DNA from: Hydrogenophaga sp. NFH-34
GTDB taxonomy: Bacteria; Pseudomonadota; Gammaproteobacteria; Burkholderiales; Burkholderiaceae_C
Length of the DNA: 64,000 bases
Assembly: GCF_021401345.1 (NCBI RefSeq)
Contig: NZ_JACBGE010000001.1
Location: 334,199-398,198 of the forward strand
Reading direction: 5' to 3'
The position numbers and the translations under genes are program-made. This document shows, piece by piece, positions 35,807-42,554 of the stretch (within the stretch, counting starts at the first letter, position 1; every line of letters starts with the position of its first letter). A model generated the notes under the pieces. It saw only the letters and a list, made by a program, of their open reading frames with translations, was not told the origin of the DNA and did not search any database.

Positions 35807-37366
35807 ATGAGCGATGAATACAGCGGTGCGCGACCAACCGCCCCAGGCCCTGGCGGCTGGGTGCCGCGTTTTGGTATGTTCGCCGGCCCTGGCTACACCG
35901 GGGGCAGGGTCTGGGGTTCGGGTCAGGTGCCCGACGCTCAGGCTTGGGAGGTGCGGCCCACCGGGTTTCTGGATGACGTCACGCGCACGCACGACATCAA
36001 CTACACCTACATCGAGCAGACCTACAGCGGCAACGATGCGGCGACCGAGGCGGCTCGGGCCCAGGCGCACTGGCAGGCCGACAAGGAGATGCTGGCCAAC
36101 ATGCTGGCCTATCAACCCCAGAACTGGCTGGAGGCGCAGTACCGGAAAGCGGGCATTCTGGCCTTCGTTGCAAAGGCCGACGTGTCCTATGCAAAACACG
36201 TGGACGTGGTGGGCGAATGGAACCGTGACCTGGCTGGCATCGATCCGGATTTCCCGGCGATGCCGGTGGCGCCCCATGGCCGGGCCACCTGGAGCGTACC
36301 GAGTCTGGTGCATGCCGGGGCCACCTACACCAGCACCGGGATGGAGGCGCTCGCCACCAGCGGGGTCAATGTACAGGTGGCCATGCTGTTCAACCCCCAC
36401 ATCCAGCCGGGCAACATCGCGGCCCAGAAAGTGTCGCAACAGGGAGAGACCAGCGACCCGCAGGCCGAACTGGACTACAGCCGCCGCATCATGGTGCCGC
36501 AGCGTGATCCACAGAATCTGGATGTCTTCACGGCGGAAGGTTATGTGGATGGCAAGTGGGTGACGGTCTGGTACGACTCGGACAAAAACGATCTGGTCCG
36601 TGCGGTTTTCAATGCGGGTCAAAAAGAGTCCGAGACTTTCTACCATGGCGCACAGGACCGCGGATTCGCTGGCAAAAAATACGACCACGCCAACTTCACC
36701 GTCACCCGCCAAAACTATTTGAATGGCGAACCGGCGGGTGATCCGGAGGCGCTGCCGCCGGTCAAGGCCGACGAGCTGCCCGCGCTGGCCGAGAGCCGCC
36801 ACACCCAGACGATCAAGGGCCTGGTCACCCAGGGTGAGGCAGCGGTCTACCCACCGGCGCCGACGGCAGAAGACCGCGCTTGGCAAGACGGGCGGGGTTC
36901 CTTGTTCCCCGCGCCGGCCCCGTCCGCTGCGCGCGATGCTGGCGAGGTTGTGCCACCAACGCCAATGCCAGCGGTGCCGGCCAGCGCCGAGCACGCTCCT
37001 GCGCTGGCGCCTGAGCTGGCGGCCCGTTTGAACCACGTGCGGCAGGATCTTGGCGAGGTGCTGCGTTCAGCGGGCTTCAGCACCGAGCAAACGCAGCAGG
37101 TGTGTGCGGCCACGCTGAACCACTACACGCGACACGCCATCCTGGGGGCGCCGGATCGCTTCATGCTCAGCCGCGATCAGCAGCATGTGGGGGTTCTCCA
37201 CAACCACGGCTTGCACCTGAGTGAAATGCCGATCGAAGTGGCGTGGCGCCAGAGCGAGGGGGCTCATCTGGCCGAAGCGGTGCGGGTGCAGGGGCGCACC
37301 GAGGGCTATGCGCCAGGCGTGGCGCCCGAACAAGCTGGGGCGCCGTTGGCGCCGGCACGTGTTTGA
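35807..37366 (+). CDS. Candidate T4SS effector: phospholipase-A2-like protein with C-terminal secretion domain
   Basis: A 519-residue protein without a signal peptide. Residues 25-33 (FAGPGYTGG), the D-D-V-T-R-T-H-D-I-N-Y segment with the His62-Asp63 pair, and ADKEMLANML (91-100) fit the order of calcium loop, catalytic HD helix and second Asp helix of the phospholipase A2 fold. The middle (about 150-390) is unassigned. The last 120 residues contain RFMLSRDQQHVGVLHNHGL and closely match the lipase effector at 29554. The ATG at 35807 follows AGGGAGGT. The gene splits virB10 from virB11. The PLA2 reading is from motif pattern only, not established. Confidence 0.65.
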   Translation: MSDEYSGARPTAPGPGGWVPRFGMFAGPGYTGGRVWGSGQVPDAQAWEVRPTGFLDDVTRTHDINYTYIEQTYSGNDAATEAARAQAHWQADKEMLANMLAYQPQNWLEAQYRKAGILAFVAKADVSYAKHVDVVGEWNRDLAGIDPDFPAMPVAPHGRATWSVPSLVHAGATYTSTGMEALATSGVNVQVAMLFNPHIQPGNIAAQKVSQQGETSDPQAELDYSRRIMVPQRDPQNLDVFTAEGYVDGKWVTVWYDSDKNDLVRAVFNAGQKESETFYHGAQDRGFAGKKYDHANFTVTRQNYLNGEPAGDPEALPPVKADELPALAESRHTQTIKGLVTQGEAAVYPPAPTAEDRAWQDGRGSLFPAPAPSAARDAGEVVPPTPMPAVPASAEHAPALAPELAARLNHVRQDLGEVLRSAGFSTEQTQQVCAATLNHYTRHAILGAPDRFMLSRDQQHVGVLHNHGLHLSEMPIEVAWRQSEGAHLAEAVRVQGRTEGYAPGVAPEQAGAPLAPARV

Positions 37367-37379
37367 AGAAGGGCAGGAA

Positions 37380-38423
37380 GTGACACTGGACGAACCGATC
37401 GCGAACATTTCCACCGAGTTTCTCGAGTACCAGTACGAGGTGCTGGGCATCACGCCGTTTCTGAACGATCCGACGGTCACGGAAATCTGCATCAACCGCC
37501 CGGGGCAGGTGTTTCTGGAAACCACCCGTGGCTGGCAGATGCTGCCCGTGCCGGGGCTGACCTTTGACCGTGCCCGGCAGTTCTGCACTACCGTGGTCAA
37601 CGAGAGTCGGACCGGGCAGCGCATCACCACGGTGGACCCGGTGGTCTCGCTCACCTTCCCGACCGGGCAGCGGGCGCAGTTCGTGTTGCCGCCCGCCGTG
37701 CCTGCCGAAACGGTGTCCATCACCATCCGGTTGCCGTCGCGCTATACCAAGACGCTGGACGAGTACCAGCAGGACGGCTTTTTCTCGGAAATCCTGGACA
37801 ACGCCGACGACATTGGTGAACTCGACCGCGAACTGCTGGCGCTCAAGCAGGCGCACGACTACCACGCCTTCTTCAGCAAGGCGGTGCACTACCGCAAGAA
37901 CATCGTGGTGTCGGGGGCGACGGGCAGCGGCAAGACGACGTTCATGAAGTCCCTGGTGACCCACATTCCCGAAGACGAACGGCTGATCACCATCGAGGAT
38001 GCGCGCGAGTTGTTCATCAGTCAGCCCAATTCGGTGCACCTGATCTATTCGCGCGGCGGCCAGGGCACGGCCAACGTGACGGCCAAGGGCTGCATGGAGG
38101 CCTGCCTGCGCATGAAGCCCGACCGCATCATCCTGGCCGAAATCCGTGGGGATGAATCGTTTTACTACATCCGCAACTGCGCATCGGGCCACCCGGGATC
38201 GATCACCAGCTGCCATGCCGGCAGCACGGACCAGACCTGGGACCAGATGGCGTTGATGGTCAAGGCCTCGCCCGAAGGGGCAGGGCTCGCCTTCAACGAG
38301 ATCAAGCGGCTGCTGATGCTGACCATTGACGTGGTCGTGCACATCAAGGCCCACGCCGGGCGCCGCTACATCACGGGGATTGACTTCGATCCGCAACGCA
38401 AACTGAAGATGGCCGCGGTCTGA
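37380..38423 (+). CDS. virB11: T4SS hexameric ATPase VirB11
   Basis: A 347-residue cytoplasmic ATPase of the VirB11/PulE family that helps switch the system between pilus assembly and secretion. Motifs: Walker A (GATGSGKTT, about residues 179-187), Asp box (TIEDARELF), Walker B/His box (RPDRIILAEIRG then SGHPGSITSCHAGS). The GTG at 37380 is chosen because GAAGGGCAGG lies just upstream and the known N-terminal domain starts there; an in-frame GTG at 37359 overlaps the previous gene. It follows the PLA2-like effector by 13 bases. Confidence 0.94.
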   Translation: MTLDEPIANISTEFLEYQYEVLGITPFLNDPTVTEICINRPGQVFLETTRGWQMLPVPGLTFDRARQFCTTVVNESRTGQRITTVDPVVSLTFPTGQRAQFVLPPAVPAETVSITIRLPSRYTKTLDEYQQDGFFSEILDNADDIGELDRELLALKQAHDYHAFFSKAVHYRKNIVVSGATGSGKTTFMKSLVTHIPEDERLITIEDARELFISQPNSVHLIYSRGGQGTANVTAKGCMEACLRMKPDRIILAEIRGDESFYYIRNCASGHPGSITSCHAGSTDQTWDQMALMVKASPEGAGLAFNEIKRLLMLTIDVVVHIKAHAGRRYITGIDFDPQRKLKMAAV

Positions 38424-38458
38424 GCGCAGCCATCCATATCTTGAAAAAGGGGGAAAAC

Positions 38459-38908
38459 ATGCTTGCAAAATTTCAGAAAATTACCGTCCGCTTGCTCTTG
38501 GCCAGCGCCGTGTCCGTGCCTGCTCTCGCCGCAGGGCCTGCGGTATCGCCGCAGGCCCTGCGCGGTGTCTGGTTCGAAGACACCGAACTGGGACGGCACC
38601 ACTGCCTGCAATACAGCCTGCGCCAGACCGGCGAGCTGATTCCCGGCACGTTGGTGGTCGCGGACACGCAGATCGCCGAGGCTCAGCAAGGGGTGCAGGA
38701 AACCTTGCTTTTCCTCACGCAGGTGGCTGCCCAGGGTGAAGATGCCTGGCAGGTGTCTGGCCTGTCCGATGCCTATCCGTACCAGGCCATCAAGGAGCTG
38801 CAAATCTACGGTTTCTCGCTGCGCAACCAGCGGCTCTACCGTTCCATGAAGCAGGTGCAGGACGGCAAGGAATTCCTGCGCACGCAGGTGTACGCGCGGT
38901 GCGTGTGA
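38459..38908 (+). CDS. Periplasmic protein of unknown function, possible orphan immunity protein
   Basis: A 149-residue protein with a Sec signal (KFQKITVRLLLASAVSVPALAAG, cleavage near ALA-A). The mature part of about 125 residues begins with L-R-G-V-W-F-E-D and has two cysteines (one in HHCLQY and one near the end in RCV). I do not recognise the family. The ATG at 38459 has AAAAAGGGGG before it. It lies between virB11 and another lipoprotein gene and has no toxin gene next to it. Its compartment and place suggest an immunity or accessory function; this is inference. Confidence 0.55.
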   Translation: MLAKFQKITVRLLLASAVSVPALAAGPAVSPQALRGVWFEDTELGRHHCLQYSLRQTGELIPGTLVVADTQIAEAQQGVQETLLFLTQVAAQGEDAWQVSGLSDAYPYQAIKELQIYGFSLRNQRLYRSMKQVQDGKEFLRTQVYARCV

Positions 38909-38928
38909 GGGTGGGGCGGGAGGCTTTC

Positions 38929-39912
38929 ATGGATGGTTCAAACAAGACGGGCGCCGGCCGGCTGCTCGCTGCGGGGGTGTGTGTGGCGCTGCTGGCAGGG
39001 TGTGGCGCGCTCGGTGGGGGCGGTCGTGGCGGCCAGGACCCTTCGGTGGTCGGGCTGGAAACCCAGTCGGTGGTGTTGGGGGAAGGCGGGGCCAGCCTGC
39101 GCGTCGACTTTGTGCTGGGCGACGGCGCTGGCGCTGACGAAGGCCGTTTCGGGCCCGGCTTCATCGTGGTGTCGCAGGCCGAGGCAGAGCTGCAGGCGAT
39201 CGAGCACCACTTCACGGTACCGCGGTCGCAGATCGACGCGAAGGGGTGGCTGCGCTTCGAAGACTTCAACGGCGACGGTTGGCAGGATTTTGTGGTGACG
39301 CATGGGACTTCGGCGGCATCGGGCCTGCCGGTGATGTCGCTGTACCAGTTCGACCCGCGTCAGCGCCGCTTCGTGCCGGTGGCACCGGTCTCGAAGCGGG
39401 GCGAGCTGCAGGCTGCGGGCCCGGGTTGCGTGGCGCTGCGGTATGCCGAGGATGGTCGCCAGCCCGAGCAGGAGCGCTTCTGTTTTTCGGCCCAGGCCGG
39501 GCGCTGGGTCCAGCAGGTGGCCGCGCCGGGCGCATTGACGAACGCGGAGGTCGCTGGCCCGTGTGAGGGTGGCACACCCGATCTTGCGCGCTGCCGCCAG
39601 GCGCGGGTGGCGCTGGACAAGTCGCTGCAGGCGCAATGGGGCGGCTACCGCAATGCCATGGGCCAGCTGCTCACCCGCAGCAACGGCAAGCAGCACGCCA
39701 CGCAGTTCATGCGTCACAGCCAGGCGTCGCACGCGGCCTGGCTGCAATACCGTGAGGCGTTTTGTGCCACCCACGTGCGCGAACAGGCTTTGCCGGCCCG
39801 GTGGTTCCATTCCGGCATCGAGTCCTGCAAGTACGACATGGCCCGGCAGCAGTTGCAGCAATACGAAACCCAGCGACTGCGTTTGCAGGCGCCAGGCGAG
39901 GGCGAACGATGA
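38929..39912 (+). CDS. Lipoprotein with calcium-binding-type loop and LprI/DUF1311-like domain, candidate lysozyme inhibitor
   Basis: A 327-residue lipoprotein with lipobox LLAGC (Cys25). Residues 112-120 are D-F-N-G-D-G-W-Q-D, the DxNxDGxxD loop found in FG-GAP-like repeats and, as I recall, in XAC2610, the X. citri immunity protein against a peptidoglycan-hydrolase effector. From about 205 is a cysteine-bearing helical region (C-R-Q-A-R ... H-A-A-W-L-Q-Y-R-E-A-F-C) like the LprI/DUF1311 lysozyme-inhibitor domain. The ATG at 38929 follows GGGAGG; the stop overlaps virD4. No peptidoglycan-hydrolase effector is adjacent. Inhibition of a muramidase is inferred. Confidence 0.62.
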   Translation: MDGSNKTGAGRLLAAGVCVALLAGCGALGGGGRGGQDPSVVGLETQSVVLGEGGASLRVDFVLGDGAGADEGRFGPGFIVVSQAEAELQAIEHHFTVPRSQIDAKGWLRFEDFNGDGWQDFVVTHGTSAASGLPVMSLYQFDPRQRRFVPVAPVSKRGELQAAGPGCVALRYAEDGRQPEQERFCFSAQAGRWVQQVAAPGALTNAEVAGPCEGGTPDLARCRQARVALDKSLQAQWGGYRNAMGQLLTRSNGKQHATQFMRHSQASHAAWLQYREAFCATHVREQALPARWFHSGIESCKYDMARQQLQQYETQRLRLQAPGEGER

Positions 39913-41903
39913 AGGGTCTCAAGGTGGCTGTGGCGATCGCGGTATTGCTCGTGGCCTTGCTGCTGGGGGCCTACCTCAGCGGTTTTTTGCTGTTCTGGCG
40001 CATCGATCTGCCACTCGATCAGGTGGGCCTGCTCAGCTACCTGCAGTACGCCTGGGCCTACCACGCGCACCCGCAGTTCGGCGCCGTCGTCCGCAGCAGC
40101 GGGCTGGTCGGCATGGGCTTGCCGGTGCTGCTGGCCGCTGGTGCAGCGTTGGCGCTGTGGCTGCGTCGCCCGGCCAACCTGTATGGCGACGCACGTTTTG
40201 CCAGCCTGAGCGATTTGCGCCAACGCCAGATGCTCGACGCGCAGGACACCGCCATCGTGGTCGGCCGCAAGGACGGCCGCTACGTTTACTTCAACGGCCA
40301 GCAATTTGCCCTGCTGGCGGCGCCGACGCGTTCGGGCAAAGGGGTGGGGGTGGTGATCCCCAACCTGCTGAGCTACCAGGGGTCGGTGGTGGTTCTGGAC
40401 ATCAAGCAGGAGAACTTTGACCTGACCAGCGGATTCCGTGCGCGGCATGGTCAGGAGGTCTACCTCTTCAACCCCTTCGCCGAAGACTTGCGCACGCACC
40501 GGTGGAACCCGCTGGCCTACGTGTCCAGCGATCCCAACTTCCGGGTCAGCGACGTGCAGAGCATCGCGGCCATGCTGTATCCGGTGTCCGAACAGGTGAA
40601 AGACCCGTTCTGGGCGAACCAGGCCCAGAACGCTTTTGTGGCCTTCGCGCTCTACGCCTTCGAGCAGGCCGCCTATCTGCCCAAGAGCTACCCGGGTGCT
40701 GTGGCGCAGACGCCCACCATCGGGGGGCTGTACCGCCTGGCCTCCGGGGCCGGCACGGGCCAGAGCCTTCGCGACTATCTGGGTACCCTGGCCGGCTGGC
40801 CCCTGCTGAGCCCAAGCGCCAAGGCCGCCTTCGCCACCCTGATGGGGCAGGCCAACGAGACCTTCGCCAGCATCATGGGGACCTTCAAGGAGCCGCTGAA
40901 CCCCTGGCTCAACCCCGTGGTCGACGCTGCCACCAGCGCAAACGACTTCGATCTGCGCGACGTGCGCCGCAAGAAGATGAGCATCTACGTGGCCATCCAG
41001 CCCAACAAGCTGGCAGAAAGCCGCCTGATCCTCAACCTGTTCTTCAGCCAGCTCATCAACCAGAACACGCGCGAACTGCCCCAGGCCAATCCCGCGCTCA
41101 AGCACCAGTGCCTGCTGTTGATGGACGAGTTCACCAGCATAGGCCGCGTGGATATCATCGCCAGTGCGGTCAGCTTCATGGCCGGCTACAACCTGCGCCT
41201 GCTGCCTATCATCCAGAGCCTGTCGCAACTGGAGGCCACCTACGGCAAAGAGCAGGCCCGCACCATCGTGACCAACCACGCGCTGCAGATCGTTTTTGCG
41301 CCCCGCGAGCAGCGCGATGCCAACGAATACAGCGAAATGCTGGGCTACACCAGTGTCACCAAGGACAGCGTGAGCCGCAGCCGCTCGCGCGAAAGCAGCA
41401 CCACCCGCAGCGAGAGCGAGGAGCGGCGTGCCCTGATGCTGCCGCAGGAGCTCAAGGCCATGGGCGACGACAAGGAAATCCTGCTGGTGGAGGGCATGGC
41501 GAATCCGGTCATGACCGACAAGATCCGGTACTACCAGGACCCGGCTTTCAAGCAGCGCCTGTTGCCCAAGGTGGACGTGCCACGCCTGGACCTCGATGCC
41601 CATGCGGAAGTGATCCGACTGCGCGAAGCGCTGGCATCGGGCCGGGGGCTGGCTGCAGCCAGTGAACCGGCCACCGAGCCCGCGCATGCCCAGGCAGCTT
41701 CCACTTCGGCGGCCGAACGTGTCGCGATGGCCTTGGACGGCACTCAGGCCGCCGTCGCCGTGCAAGACCAGGAAGCGCGCCATCGCGCTGCCGAACCCCA
41801 GCCGCCGCGCGAATACACCGGCCTCAGCGGTATCCCGGCGGAATTCGGGAGCGCTGTGTCCCAGTTCGAGCGCCCATCCGGGGGGTACCCGTCGACGGTG
41901 TAG
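39909..41903 (+). CDS. virD4: T4SS coupling protein VirD4
   Basis: A 664-residue inner-membrane ATPase that selects substrates. Two N-terminal membrane helices (about residues 5-27 and 60-80) are followed by the nucleotide-binding domain with Walker A (PTRSGKGVG, about 139-147), Walker B (LLLMDEF, about 407-413) and the VirD4/TraG segment (F-A-P-R-E-Q-R-D-A-N-E-Y). The insert between these motifs is the all-alpha domain that in X-T4SS binds the effector signal. The 110-residue tail is Ala-rich. The ATG overlaps the preceding stop. It is the only coupling protein and no relaxase is present, so protein export rather than conjugation is likely. Confidence 0.95.
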   Translation: MKGLKVAVAIAVLLVALLLGAYLSGFLLFWRIDLPLDQVGLLSYLQYAWAYHAHPQFGAVVRSSGLVGMGLPVLLAAGAALALWLRRPANLYGDARFASLSDLRQRQMLDAQDTAIVVGRKDGRYVYFNGQQFALLAAPTRSGKGVGVVIPNLLSYQGSVVVLDIKQENFDLTSGFRARHGQEVYLFNPFAEDLRTHRWNPLAYVSSDPNFRVSDVQSIAAMLYPVSEQVKDPFWANQAQNAFVAFALYAFEQAAYLPKSYPGAVAQTPTIGGLYRLASGAGTGQSLRDYLGTLAGWPLLSPSAKAAFATLMGQANETFASIMGTFKEPLNPWLNPVVDAATSANDFDLRDVRRKKMSIYVAIQPNKLAESRLILNLFFSQLINQNTRELPQANPALKHQCLLLMDEFTSIGRVDIIASAVSFMAGYNLRLLPIIQSLSQLEATYGKEQARTIVTNHALQIVFAPREQRDANEYSEMLGYTSVTKDSVSRSRSRESSTTRSESEERRALMLPQELKAMGDDKEILLVEGMANPVMTDKIRYYQDPAFKQRLLPKVDVPRLDLDAHAEVIRLREALASGRGLAAASEPATEPAHAQAASTSAAERVAMALDGTQAAVAVQDQEARHRAAEPQPPREYTGLSGIPAEFGSAVSQFERPSGGYPSTV

Positions 41904-42029
41904 ACGGCATCGGCCCGCTCTGGTGGTCTCTGACGTTGCCCTACAGCCGCGTCAGGCCAAGCGCCACAATGGGTCCAACCCCGACAAAGACCTTTACCGC
42001 ACACGGTGACAGCACTCAGGAGGAGCTCC

Positions 42030-42554
42030 ATGGCTTATCTGGTCGACGACATCCGGCAACCCACTGCTTTCGTGGAAGAGGAAATTCCGCAGTCTTTCAA
42101 AGACAGCTTCGATCCGACTCGGTTGTACACGCCGCTGGGATTCCGGCGTTGGCCGGACGACCGCTGGGTGATCGACCATGCGCGCAAGGTGGCGCTGATC
42201 GGTGGCGGAACGAACAGCAAGGCGGCGTCGGATGAGGGCGTTCCGGTGACGTGCTGGATGACCTTGTTGGTAGATGGAATGCCGGTGGGGTTTGTGTTCA
42301 ATGATGGTGTTGAATTGCTGGGCGAGACGGATCCGGGAACTGGTCGGCGCTACGTTATTGACAAGCTGATCAACGTCCATCTGTACCTGCCGGCGGAGCT
42401 ATATGGTCGCAAGGACGAAATCGTAGGCTTGGCGGAGGAAGCGTATTACGCCTACAACGATGGGCCAATATTGCCCTGGGTACGGGGCGTGGTAATCGAA
42501 GTGGCCGCGGCGCACCTGGAGACCGAATACCGGAGCTCGCGCCATGTCCTCTGA
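42030..42554 (+). CDS. Candidate cytoplasmic immunity or chaperone protein for the 791-residue effector
   Basis: A 174-residue protein with no signal peptide or membrane helix, acidic, beginning MAYLVDDIRQPTAFVEEE. I do not recognise the family. AGGAGGAGCTCC precedes the ATG at 42030; an in-frame GTG at 42006 lies further up. The C-terminus overlaps the effector gene start by 11 bases, so the two are coupled. Because it lacks export signals, unlike the other candidate immunity proteins here, it would protect the cytoplasm or act as a secretion chaperone. The 126 bases before it (41904-42029) hold no gene I can support. Confidence 0.6.
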   Translation: MAYLVDDIRQPTAFVEEEIPQSFKDSFDPTRLYTPLGFRRWPDDRWVIDHARKVALIGGGTNSKAASDEGVPVTCWMTLLVDGMPVGFVFNDGVELLGETDPGTGRRYVIDKLINVHLYLPAELYGRKDEIVGLAEEAYYAYNDGPILPWVRGVVIEVAAAHLETEYRSSRHVL

